Source: Rickettsiales bacterium (lineage in GTDB: Bacteria; Pseudomonadota; Alphaproteobacteria; TMED127). From it: a stretch of 21,839 bases of DNA. This document shows positions 1 through 11,527 of this stretch, piece by piece. The translations under genes were made by a program, and so were the position numbers. The notes beneath the pieces were generated by a model, which was given only the letters and a program-made list of their open reading frames with translations, was not told the origin of the DNA and searched no databases. The stretch lies in NCBI GenBank assembly GCA_002690875.1, contig NZGH01000018.1:1-21839 (forward strand). Reading direction: 5' to 3'. Position 1 is the stretch's first letter. Each line of letters begins with the position of its first letter.

Positions 1-36
1 AAATAAATTCATTAAAATTAATTTTTATAAAAATAT

Positions 37-65
37 TTGAAAATTTAATATCTTAGTAGTATAAA
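37..65 (+). promoter_or_regulatory. Probable sigma70-type promoter of the rplU operon
   Basis: A -35 box TTGAAA (37-42) and a -10 box TATAAA (60-65) are separated by 17 bases, close to the sigma70 consensus. Transcription would start near base 72, leaving a leader of about 17 bases. AGGA at 78-81 lies seven bases before the rplU ATG and fits a ribosome binding site. No other good promoter was noticed in the following 9.7 kb of same-strand genes. Found by eye only; AT-rich DNA gives many chance matches. Confidence 0.6.
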
Positions 66-88
66 ACAAATAAAATTAGGATATTGAA

Positions 89-458
89 ATGTACGCTATA
101 TTTGATCATAAGGGTAAACAATATAAAGTTTCTAAGGGTGATGTTTTAAAGCTACCTAAAGCCTCCGATTTAAAAAAAAATGATGCTCTCATACTAGAAA
201 ACATTATTCTTCTTAAAACAGATGATAAAGGCGTTATTATTGGGTCACCTTGTATAAAAGATGCGAAAATTAAAGCAAAAGTGACTGATCAAATAAGAGA
301 TAATAAAATTATTGTTTTTAAAAAGAAAAGAAGACACAATTACCGACGAAAAATAGGTCATAGACAAGATCTTACTCTAGTGAAAATAGAAGAAATTATT
401 TCATCATCAAGTTCTAATAATAAATCTAAAGACATCCAATCTAAGAAAGAGGTCACAG

Positions 459-469
<11 letters not shown>
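89..469 (+). CDS. rplU: 50S ribosomal protein L21
   Basis: L21 binds 23S rRNA in the large ribosomal subunit. The N-terminus ([18 protein letters not shown]) and the basic C-terminal signature ([13 protein letters not shown], about residues 82-94) are those of bacterial L21. At 126 residues it is longer than the roughly 103 of E. coli. The excess is a Ser/Lys-rich tail after about residue 103, which also holds the start of rpmA. The ATG has an AGGA ribosome binding site and is the first gene after the promoter. Its stop overlaps rpmA by 11 bases, so the two are probably translationally coupled, as expected for partners made in equal amounts. Confidence 0.97.
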
Positions 470-2831
<2,362 letters not shown>

Positions 2832-2835
<4 letters not shown>

Positions 2836-4097
2836 GTATTGAAAACTTAGAGAAAAATATTTTGCAAATTGGAAAGCAAGCTAAAGAAGCATCAAGATAT
2901 GTGTCTCAATTGAGTACAAAATCTAAAAATGAGATACTTTGCTCAGCCGCTCAGAATTTATTTAAAAATAAAGACTCAATTTTAAAAGCTAATGAACAAG
3001 ATATAAAAGAAAATAAAAACAAACTAAATTCTGCAACACTTGATAGACTTATCTTGGATGAGAAAAGAATAGAATCAATTAGCAACGGATTAGTAGAGAT
3101 CTCTGAACTAGAAGATCCAGTTGGGAAAATAATTGAAAAATGGTCAAGACCAAACGGGTTGAAAATTGAAAAAATATCTATTCCGTTAGGTGTGATAGGT
3201 GTAATTTATGAATCAAGACCAAACGTTTCAGCTGATGCTGCTGGACTTTGTTTGAAGTCTGGAAATTCACTTATACTTCGTGGAGGTTCTGAAAGTTTTA
3301 ACTCTTCAAGCAAAATAGTTGAAATAATAAATCGTTCCTTCGATAACTTTCAATTACCTACAGGTGTTTTACAATATATTCCAACAAAAGATAGAAATGC
3401 TGTAGGTCATCTCTTAAGGATGGATGATTTTGTGGACGTAATAATTCCAAGGGGCGGAAGATCTCTTATTGATAGAGTTATTAATGAGAGCAAAGTTCAT
3501 GTTATTAGACATTTAGATGGCATTTGTCATACTTATATTCACAAATCATCTAATGCCAATCTTTCGAAAGAGGTGGCTGTTAATGCAAAAATGAGAAGAC
3601 CTGGTATTTGTGGTGCTACAGAAACTATCCTTATTGATAAAGAGATATTATCAACACATTTGCCTAATATAATTAAATCCTTGACTGAAATGAACTGTGA
3701 GGTTAGAGGCGATAAGTATGTTTTAGATTTAAATAATTCCTTAACGCTTGCGAATGACCAAGACTGGCATACGGAGTATCTTGATAAAATTGTGTCTATA
3801 AAAACAATTTTTAAAGGTGTTGAAGAAGCAGTTAATCATATAAATTTTTATGGATCAGGGCACACAGATGCAATAATTTCTGAGGATGAGGATGCAGTTA
3901 ATTTTTTTTTAAATAATGTTGATAGTGGAATTGTTATGCATAATACTTCAACTCAATTTGCAGATGGTGGTGAATTTGGAATGGGAGCTGAGATTGGAAT
4001 TTCTACTTCTAAAGTTCATGCGAGAGGACCTGTTGGGGTTGCGCAGCTAACAAGTTTTAAATATAAAGTTAAGGGTTCAGGCCAGATTCGACCATAA
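2832..4097 (+). CDS. proA: Gamma-glutamyl phosphate reductase
   Basis: NADPH-dependent reductase that converts gamma-glutamyl phosphate to glutamate semialdehyde, the second step of proline synthesis. The protein has the aldehyde-dehydrogenase-like fold of ProA: SIPLGVIGVIYESRPNV (about 117-132), the PRGGRSLI loop (206-213), and the catalytic cysteine C260 in RRPGICGATET. The C-terminus FGMGAEIGISTSKVHARGP is characteristic. Length (421) is normal. ATGA fuses its start with the proB stop, so translation is probably coupled to proB. Premature termination in proB at 2111 could therefore lower ProA as well. Confidence 0.97.
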
Positions 4098-4098
4098 A

Positions 4099-4683
4099 TT
4101 GTTTAATTCAAAAAAAAAGTTTGTAGGTATTTTAGGTGGAACATTTGATCCACCGCACGAGGGCCATCTTTTTATAAGTAAATTTGCAAAAATAAAGTTA
4201 GATATCAGTGAGATTTGGTGGGTTGTTTCAACAACAAATCCATTAAAAAAAAATAGGGTGAATTATGAAAAAAGACTAAAAAAAGTAAAAAAATTTTTGA
4301 TAAACGAGCGTATAAGCATTTTAGAAATTCAGGATTTATCTAAAAATATCTATACAGTTGACCTTTTGGAATATTTATTTAAGAAATTTCCTCAAAAAAA
4401 GTTTATATGGCTTATGGGGGCTGACACTCTTATTAATTTTCATTTATGGAGAGATTGGAAAAAAATTTTTTATAATATTCCGATTGCAATTTTCGATCGT
4501 CCATCTTACTCTTTGAGTATATCAAAAGCAAAAGCGACTTTACACTTTAAGGAAGATAGAATTAATAGCAAATTATCAAAAAATTTAAAATTTATGAAAA
4601 CTCCAAAGTGGTCATTTATAACTGGCTTAACCCACCTACAATCCTCAACAAAAATAAGGCAAAAAAAAGTTGAATCACCATAA
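4099..4683 (+). CDS. nadD: Nicotinate-nucleotide adenylyltransferase
   Basis: Adds AMP to nicotinate mononucleotide to make deamido-NAD in NAD synthesis. The nucleotidyltransferase motif GGTFDPPHEGH (13-23) and the C-terminal SSTKIR motif are both present, and the length (194) fits the family. The start is TTG at 4099, one base after the proA stop. I see no ATG between it and the essential GGTFDPPH motif, so TTG is the best choice. The 3' end overlaps the rsfS start by 14 bases. The order proA-nadD-rsfS-rlmH is a widespread proteobacterial arrangement. Confidence 0.95.
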   Translation: MFNSKKKFVGILGGTFDPPHEGHLFISKFAKIKLDISEIWWVVSTTNPLKKNRVNYEKRLKKVKKFLINERISILEIQDLSKNIYTVDLLEYLFKKFPQKKFIWLMGADTLINFHLWRDWKKIFYNIPIAIFDRPSYSLSISKAKATLHFKEDRINSKLSKNLKFMKTPKWSFITGLTHLQSSTKIRQKKVESP

Positions 4684-5023
4684 AGATATCAAAAATCTTT
4701 TAAAAAAAATTATTAAAGATTTAAACGATTTAAAGGCTGTTGATATCAAATTTATTGATATAAAAAATAGGAGTGCTCTTGGTGATTTTTTACTAATAGT
4801 AACAGGAAATTCTTCAAGGCACATAAATGCTATAGCCACAAAAATTATTCAAGATTATAAAAAAAAAGTAATTTCTGTTGAAGGTTTAAAATCTACGGAG
4901 TGGGTAATTGTTGATTTTGGAGATATAATTTTGAATATTTTCAAACAAGACGCAAGAGAACATTATTCTTTAGAAAAAATATGGCAATCTGACTTAGAGG
5001 ACGAAAAAATAAGTTTTGGTTAA
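4670..5023 (+). CDS. rsfS: Ribosomal silencing factor RsfS
   Basis: RsfS (DUF143/Iojap family) binds L14 on the 50S subunit and blocks joining with 30S under poor growth conditions. The family core is visible: the VDIKFIDIKNRSALGDFLLIVTGNSSRH stretch split over residues 24-51, the motif EGLKSTEWVIVDFGDIILNIF split over 76-96, and the end of the fold at AREHYSLEKIW. Length (117) is typical. The start is TTG (4670) inside the end of nadD. rlmH begins immediately after the stop with no intervening base. It is one of five genes in this operon acting on the large ribosomal subunit. Confidence 0.95.
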   Translation: MNHHKDIKNLLKKIIKDLNDLKAVDIKFIDIKNRSALGDFLLIVTGNSSRHINAIATKIIQDYKKKVISVEGLKSTEWVIVDFGDIILNIFKQDAREHYSLEKIWQSDLEDEKISFG

Positions 5024-5476
5024 ATGAATATAAGTATTATTTCATTAGGAAAGTTTAAAAAAAAACCACCGTTTGAACAAATATTTGATTATTATAAAAA
5101 AAGAATCAACCTTAATATTCATCTTAAAGAAATAAAACCGTTTAACTTTGAAGAAAAAAAAAAGTTATTTTTTGAAAAAACAGAAATATTAAAACATCTT
5201 AAACCAACAGATGATATTGTGGTACTAGATAAAGATGGTAAAATGCTTTCGAGTGTAGACTTTTCAGTTTTTTTAAAAAAAAAGATGATAGAAAGAACTA
5301 AAAGAATTTGTTTTTTAATTGGAAGTGAATTGGGTTTAGATTTATCTCTGAAAAAATCTTATCAAACTATTTCTCTAGGAAAAAAAACTTGGCCACATCA
5401 ACTGGTAAGAATAATGCTAATTGAGCAAATTTATAGATCCTTAGAAATTATTAATAATAGCTCTTATCATAAATAA
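5024..5476 (+). CDS. rlmH: 23S rRNA pseudouridine-1915 N3-methyltransferase
   Basis: RlmH is a SPOUT-class methyltransferase that modifies pseudouridine 1915 in helix 69 of 23S rRNA on assembled 70S ribosomes, using S-adenosylmethionine. The SAM-binding trefoil loop is at FLIGSELGLD (about 98-107). The C-terminal signature TWPHQLVRIMLIEQIYR with the final SSYHK is the family hallmark. Length (150) is close to the 155 of E. coli. Its ATG directly follows the rsfS TAA, so the two are likely coupled. gpmI follows after ten bases. Confidence 0.97.
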   Translation: MNISIISLGKFKKKPPFEQIFDYYKKRINLNIHLKEIKPFNFEEKKKLFFEKTEILKHLKPTDDIVVLDKDGKMLSSVDFSVFLKKKMIERTKRICFLIGSELGLDLSLKKSYQTISLGKKTWPHQLVRIMLIEQIYRSLEIINNSSYHK

Positions 5477-5486
5477 TATTAAAAGA

Positions 5487-6989
5487 ATGAGAAAAATTTT
5501 ATTGTGTATTTTAGATGGGTGGGGGCTAGGAAAAAAAAATAAATACAATGCCATAGAAGTTGCAAAAACAGACAATTTTGATTCTATTACTAAAAACTTT
5601 GACTTGGGAAAACTGCATGCATCTGAAAAAAAGGTAGGATTACCCGCTGGACAGTTTGGAAATTCAGAAGTAGGTCATATGAATATTGGCGGTGGAAGAA
5701 TTATTCTTCAAGACATTTTGAGAATAGATAAATCTTTTAAAAACGGTAATTTTGAAAAAAATTCTAATTTTTTAAAGATGCTTCAAGAATCTTCAAGAAT
5801 TCATCTTTTAGGTATCTTGTCGTCTGGAGGTGTTCATGGTCATCAAGATCACCTTTTTAAAATTATTGAGATTTTAAATAAGAAAAAAAAAGAAATTTTC
5901 TTACATTGTTTTCTAGACGGTAGAGATAGCTCTCCAATTTCAGGATATGAAAATGTGTTAAATTTAATGAAAAAAATTAAAAATCAGAAAAATATAAAAA
6001 TAGCTAGTATTTGTGGAAGATTTTATTCAATGGATCGTGATAATAGATGGGATAGAATTAATCTTGCCTATAAAGCTATTATTGAAGGATCAGCAGATCA
6101 TCAAAAATGTCCATTAAAATGTATAGAGCAAAGCTACAGTAAAAAAATTACAGATGAATTTTTTAAACCAAAAAACTTTTCTAATTATTCAGGTGTGAGA
6201 AAAGACGATGGTTTTTTTATTACTAATTATCGAGCTGATAGAGTTAGAGAACTTTTAACATCAATTTTTGATAAAGATTTTAATAATTTTAAACGAAGAA
6301 AAATTGCGAAATTCTCCTCTGCCATTAGTATGATTGAGTATTCAAAAAGATTAAAAAAAAAAATAACTCCTATGCTTGAGCCTTTGACAGTTGAAAATAA
6401 TCTGGGTGAAATTTTTTCAAAAAAAAAGTTGAATCAACTTCGTATCGCGGAGACAGAAAAATATGCCCATGTGACTTATTTTTTTAATGGAGGTGTTGAA
6501 GAAAGTTATGCTGGTGAAGATAGAGTTTTGATTCCTTCTCCTAGAGTTGAAACCTATGATCAAAAACCAGAAATGTCAGCGATTGAACTTACTAAAGAAT
6601 TGTCAAACAGAGTTAGAAAGAAAAAATATAGTTTAATAGTAACTAATTTCGCAAATACCGATATGGTAGGTCATACTGGAAACTTTAGGGCAACAGTAAA
6701 AGCTGTTGAAGCAGTAGATAGATGTATAGGAAAAATTTTAGAAGAATGCAAAAAGAATGGTTATACATTAATTATAACATCTGATCATGGAAATGCAGAT
6801 TTGATGTATGATGAAAAAAAGTCTATTCCTTGTACAACACACTCAATCAACCCCGTTCCTTTTATAATTTGTGAAAAAATTAAACTCAAAAAAAAAGAGG
6901 GTATTTTAGCAGATATTGCACCTACAATTTTAGATTTAATGGAATTAGAAAAACCAAGTAATATGAATGGTTGTAGTCTTTTAAGATGA
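5487..6989 (+). CDS. gpmI: 2,3-bisphosphoglycerate-independent phosphoglycerate mutase
   Basis: Mn-dependent mutase that interconverts 3- and 2-phosphoglycerate in glycolysis and gluconeogenesis. It belongs to the alkaline phosphatase superfamily. Metal and catalytic positions are all visible: D10 in LDGWG, the phosphoserine S60 in GNSEVGHMN, FLDGRDSSP, RFYSMDRDNRWDR, NYRADR, NTDMVGHTG, TSDHGNAD and the late histidine in THSINPVP. Length (500) is a little below the usual 510-515. Translation of the next gene starts inside its stop (ATGA). The gene contains an in-frame run of 11 A (6353-6363). Confidence 0.97.
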   Translation: MRKILLCILDGWGLGKKNKYNAIEVAKTDNFDSITKNFDLGKLHASEKKVGLPAGQFGNSEVGHMNIGGGRIILQDILRIDKSFKNGNFEKNSNFLKMLQESSRIHLLGILSSGGVHGHQDHLFKIIEILNKKKKEIFLHCFLDGRDSSPISGYENVLNLMKKIKNQKNIKIASICGRFYSMDRDNRWDRINLAYKAIIEGSADHQKCPLKCIEQSYSKKITDEFFKPKNFSNYSGVRKDDGFFITNYRADRVRELLTSIFDKDFNNFKRRKIAKFSSAISMIEYSKRLKKKITPMLEPLTVENNLGEIFSKKKLNQLRIAETEKYAHVTYFFNGGVEESYAGEDRVLIPSPRVETYDQKPEMSAIELTKELSNRVRKKKYSLIVTNFANTDMVGHTGNFRATVKAVEAVDRCIGKILEECKKNGYTLIITSDHGNADLMYDEKKSIPCTTHSINPVPFIICEKIKLKKKEGILADIAPTILDLMELEKPSNMNGCSLLR

Positions 6990-7999
6990 GATTTATAATT
7001 CTCTTCATATTTATCTTTTTTTCTGGTGATTGTTTTGGTTCGGAAGATAAAAAGTTGAAAAAAAAACTTTCGGTATTAAAAAAACAAACAGTTACCATTC
7101 ACAATGACATATTAGTAAATGATGATGAGCTAAAAAAAATAAAAATTGACATAGAAAAAAATAGTCAAAAAAAAACAATATTTGAAAAATATATTAAAGA
7201 CAAAGAAATTGTAAGTAGAAGACTTTTTCTTTTATTGCAAGATAAGATCTATATTTCACCAATTAATAAATTTATTAAAAGTTTAACAATTCAATCCGAT
7301 GATTTAATTACTAAACAAATTGTCAGAGAGTTTTTCCTAAAGGAAGCGAAAACTAGCATCAGTCAGTATCTTGAGAGTATTGAGGGAATTGAAGAAATTA
7401 CAAAAGAATTAGATGATAAAATCATAGTTTTTGAAAAAAAAAAAAAGGATTTACGGAAAAAGTTAAAGATTCTTGAGAAAAAAATGATGGAGGTTTCAAA
7501 ATTACAAAAAAAAGTAAGAGTTGATTTAGCTTTAAAGATTAAAGAAAAAAAACTAAAGGAAAAAGCAAAAAATCTAAACGAATTAATAAGTGGTGTTGAA
7601 AAAAAAAAAAAAAGTAAAATATTAAGTTTAAACAATATTCAATATCCAGTACGAGGTGAAATTATTTCTAATTATGGAGAGGGTAAAGATACTAGAAAAT
7701 CAAAGAATGGCATGGTTTTTAGGGTTACAAAGGACTCTTTTGTTACATCACCCATTAACGGTATGGTTGTTTATGCCAGTCAATTTAGGAGTTATGGTAA
7801 TTTAGTGATTATAGAAAATAACGAAGGCTTCTACTGTATTTTATCAGGAATGAAAAATATTTTAATTTCCTCTGGTATTGAGGTTTTAAAAGGTGAACCT
7901 ATTGCGAAATTAAATACTGGAAAAAATAGTCAGCTTTATTTTGAGTTAAGGTTGAACGGTAAAATTATTAATCCCAAATCAAAAGTTGAGATTTTATAA
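6986..7999 (+). CDS. EnvC-like coiled-coil protein with degenerate M23 (LytM) domain
   Basis: Probable exported activator of cell-wall amidases in cell division, like EnvC of E. coli or LdpF of Caulobacter. Residues 1-19 look like a signal peptide (hydrophobic, then GDCFGSED). Residues about 20-210 are Lys/Glu-rich coiled coil. Residues about 222-337 form an M23 fold (YPVRGEIISNYGEG, SPINGMVVYASQFRSYGNLVII, GEPIAKLN, LYFELRLNGKIINP). The zinc ligands of active M23 enzymes are absent: the usual HxH reads QLYFE, the YAHL site reads YCILSG, and the first His-Asp pair is missing. It is therefore probably non-enzymatic. Its neighbours gpmI (ATGA overlap) and ctpA are the usual alphaproteobacterial context. 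It carries in-frame runs of 13 and 15 A. Confidence 0.88.
   Translation: MRFIILFIFIFFSGDCFGSEDKKLKKKLSVLKKQTVTIHNDILVNDDELKKIKIDIEKNSQKKTIFEKYIKDKEIVSRRLFLLLQDKIYISPINKFIKSLTIQSDDLITKQIVREFFLKEAKTSISQYLESIEGIEEITKELDDKIIVFEKKKKDLRKKLKILEKKMMEVSKLQKKVRVDLALKIKEKKLKEKAKNLNELISGVEKKKKSKILSLNNIQYPVRGEIISNYGEGKDTRKSKNGMVFRVTKDSFVTSPINGMVVYASQFRSYGNLVIIENNEGFYCILSGMKNILISSGIEVLKGEPIAKLNTGKNSQLYFELRLNGKIINPKSKVEIL
7434..7446 (+). repeat. Run of 13 A inside the EnvC-like gene
   Basis: Thirteen A residues encode part of a lysine cluster in the coiled coil and are in frame. Losing one A leads to a TAA seven codons after the run. Gaining one leads to a TGA about ten codons after it. The flanks (GAA before, GG after) resemble those of the proB run. 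Confidence 0.9.
7599..7613 (+). repeat. Run of 15 A just before the M23 domain of the EnvC-like gene
   Basis: This is the longest homopolymer I found in the window. It is in frame and encodes Glu-Lys4-Ser at the boundary between coiled coil and M23 domain. One A fewer gives Val-Lys-Tyr-stop. One A more gives Lys-stop. Any single slip here would therefore yield a coiled-coil protein without its C-terminal domain. Confidence 0.9.
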
Positions 8000-8019
8000 A
8001 AAAACTGCATAATCAAGTT

Positions 8020-9279
8020 ATGATCAAATTTTTAACATATTTTTTTCTAGTTTTTCTGTACTTTTCAGATGCTACATCAGAAGATGACAAGGAAGTTTAT
8101 AAACATTTAAACCTTTTCGGAGAAGCATTTGAAAAAATAAAAAATAATTATGTGGAAGAAGTTTCATCTAAGGAATTGGTTGAGGCTGCAATTGAAGGGA
8201 TGCTAAGTTCGCTTGATCCTCATTCTACTTTCCTTAACACGGATGAGTTAAAAGAACTAAAAGTTCAAACAAAAGGGGAATTCGGTGGATTAGGTATAGA
8301 AGTTACACTAGAAAATGGTTTTGTAAAAGTTATTTCCCCAATTGATGACACTCCTGCATCAAGGGCAGGAATTTTAGCAGGAGATCTTATTACTCATTTA
8401 GATGATGAACCGGTTTTGGGTATGACGCTGTCTGAAGCCGTATCTTTGATGAGGGGCAGAGCTGGATCTAAAATCAAACTAACGGTTAATAGAGAAGATA
8501 ATAAAACTCTACAAATTGTTATTACAAGAGCTGTAATTGAGTTAAAAGCAGTTAAAGCAAAAATACAAAATAATATTGGATATATAAGAGTTTCATCTTT
8601 TAACCAAAAAGTTGACACTCAAATTATTAAAGCGATAAGTAAGTTCAAGAAAAACAATAAAATTATAGGTTATGTTCTTGATTTAAGAAATAATCCTGGC
8701 GGTCTTCTTGATCAAGCGGTTAATGTTACAGATATTTTTTTAGATAGAGGAGAAATAGTGTCAACCAGAGGAAGATTTGAAAGAGATGGTAGTAGATTTA
8801 ATGCCATCAAAACAGATTTGACTGATGGTTTACCTCTAGTCGTCTTAATCAATCAAGGTAGTGCATCAGCTTCAGAAATTGTTGCAGGAGCTTTACAAGA
8901 TCACAAGAGAGCAATTATTATGGGAACAAAATCTTTCGGAAAAGGTTCAGTTCAAACAATCCTTCCATCTGGAGAAAATGTTGCATTAAAACTAACTACG
9001 GCAAAATACTACACACCATTTGGTAGATCAATACAAAAAACAGGAATTGATCCTGATATTTTAGTTGAACAAGTAGAATTAAAAAAGTTGTCAGAACCTG
9101 AAACCCCTTCAAGAAAAGAAGCCGATCTAAGAGGCGCAATAGATAACGATCAAAGTTCAGCTATCAATGCCAATGAAAATGAATCGAGTAAGAAAAAAGA
9201 AGATGATTCTTCAAATGATTATCAACTAAGTAGAGCTTTCGACCTTATACTTGCTTTAGACTTAGCTAATAATAATTAA
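8020..9279 (+). CDS. ctpA: S41-family C-terminal processing peptidase
   Basis: Periplasmic serine protease that degrades or trims proteins from their C-terminus; in several bacteria it controls cell-wall hydrolases. A signal peptide covers about residues 1-19. A PDZ domain lies at about 85-160 (GGLGIEVTLENGFVKV, TPASRAGILAGDLI). The S41 catalytic domain follows, with S283 in GSASASE and K308 in SFGKGS forming the Ser/Lys dyad at the family spacing of 25. The C-terminal tail after about 355 is acidic and Ser/Asn-rich and probably unstructured. Its place next to an EnvC-like factor suggests a shared role in the envelope. No clear Shine-Dalgarno is present, and the ATG lies in a small inverted repeat. 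Confidence 0.96.
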   Translation: MIKFLTYFFLVFLYFSDATSEDDKEVYKHLNLFGEAFEKIKNNYVEEVSSKELVEAAIEGMLSSLDPHSTFLNTDELKELKVQTKGEFGGLGIEVTLENGFVKVISPIDDTPASRAGILAGDLITHLDDEPVLGMTLSEAVSLMRGRAGSKIKLTVNREDNKTLQIVITRAVIELKAVKAKIQNNIGYIRVSSFNQKVDTQIIKAISKFKKNNKIIGYVLDLRNNPGGLLDQAVNVTDIFLDRGEIVSTRGRFERDGSRFNAIKTDLTDGLPLVVLINQGSASASEIVAGALQDHKRAIIMGTKSFGKGSVQTILPSGENVALKLTTAKYYTPFGRSIQKTGIDPDILVEQVELKKLSEPETPSRKEADLRGAIDNDQSSAINANENESSKKKEDDSSNDYQLSRAFDLILALDLANNN

Positions 9280-9302
9280 CAATAATAAGCTTTCAAAAAA
9301 AT

Positions 9303-9761
9303 ATGAAAGATTTTAGAAAAGGAGTAGGTATATTCCTCATAAATGAAAAAAAGCAACTTTGGGTTGGAAAAAGAATAGATTTTAGGAATGATTACTGGCA
9401 AATGCCTCAAGGTGGAATTGATAATAATGAAAACCCCAGACAAGCTATGATTAGAGAGCTAAGTGAAGAGGTAGGAATTAAAGAAAACTATGAAATTTTA
9501 ATGGAGCTTGAAGGGTGGCTTTCATATTCATTACCAAGTTCTCTTAAAAAAATTGTTTGGAATGGAAGATATGTAGGACAATTACAAAAATGGTTTGCCT
9601 GTAGATTTTTTGGAGAAGATGATGAATTTGATCTTGAAACTCATAAACCTGAATTTGAAGATTGGAAATGGATAAAACCAGAAGACGCTATGGAATCTGT
9701 CGTTCCGTTTAAAAAAAAATTGTATAGAGATGTTTTGAAGGGGTTTAAAAACCTTTACTAA
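9303..9761 (+). CDS. rppH: RNA pyrophosphohydrolase (Nudix)
   Basis: Removes pyrophosphate from the 5' end of mRNA and so starts RNase E-dependent decay. A perfect Nudix box runs from G37 to I59 (G-x5-E43-x7-R51-E-L-x-E-E-V-G-I). The flanking sequence (RKGVGIFLIN, DYWQMPQGG, and the Trp-rich FEDWKW near the end) is the RppH/YgdP type rather than a general Nudix enzyme. Length (152) is normal. The start has no obvious ribosome binding site. It is the last gene of the + strand operon, and its stop codon overlaps the stop codon of atpC on the other strand. Confidence 0.95.
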   Translation: MKDFRKGVGIFLINEKKQLWVGKRIDFRNDYWQMPQGGIDNNENPRQAMIRELSEEVGIKENYEILMELEGWLSYSLPSSLKKIVWNGRYVGQLQKWFACRFFGEDDEFDLETHKPEFEDWKWIKPEDAMESVVPFKKKLYRDVLKGFKNLY

Positions 9762-10090
9762 TAATATAATTTCTTAGAAACTTTTGCTTTTTCAATTTCT
9801 ATCTTGTCATCAGTTTTTTCGACTTTGTACTCAGAGGTTTTTACAACATCTTCACTTAAGAGGGTGCATTTATTTTTAGAAACTTCAACGATACCGCCAT
9901 TAACCAGAAAAGTTTCAATTATCTTTTTATTTTTAAATATATATGCTACTCCAATTCTAAGAGTAGTAAGGAATGGCATATGGTTTTTTAATATTCCAAA
10001 GTCCCCTTCGATTCCTGGCAAAATACAAAGGTCGATCTCATCATTAAAGACTGTTTGCTGTGGTGAAATTATTTCTAGATTAAAAGACAT
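9758..10090 (-). CDS. atpC: ATP synthase F1 epsilon subunit, short form
   Basis: Epsilon belongs to the central stalk of F1 and couples rotation to the c-ring. Residues 1-84 are the complete N-terminal beta-sandwich (ISPQQTVFNDEIDLCILPG, GDFGILKNHMPFLT, FLVNGGIVEV). Only about 26 residues follow, where E. coli epsilon (139 residues) has a hairpin of two helices. The inhibitory C-terminal domain is thus missing or reduced to one short, charged helix. The final residues KLYY are followed directly by a TAG that overlaps the rppH stop. I see no ribosome binding site, and the start lies six bases after the atpD stop. Confidence 0.93.
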   Translation of the reverse strand: MSFNLEIISPQQTVFNDEIDLCILPGIEGDFGILKNHMPFLTTLRIGVAYIFKNKKIIETFLVNGGIVEVSKNKCTLLSEDVVKTSEYKVEKTDDKIEIEKAKVSKKLYY

Positions 10091-10096
10091 AGCAAA

Positions 10097-11527
<1,431 letters not shown>

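Noticed and set aside
7363..7635. Open frame on the - strand coding long Phe runs
   Set aside because: It is the reverse reading of the Lys-rich coiled coil of the EnvC-like gene. The Phe runs are only the complement of the A runs.
9739..9756. Hairpin at the rppH-atpC junction as a terminator
   Set aside because: Only four firm pairs (GGTT/AACC) plus wobbles, and no U-run on either strand.
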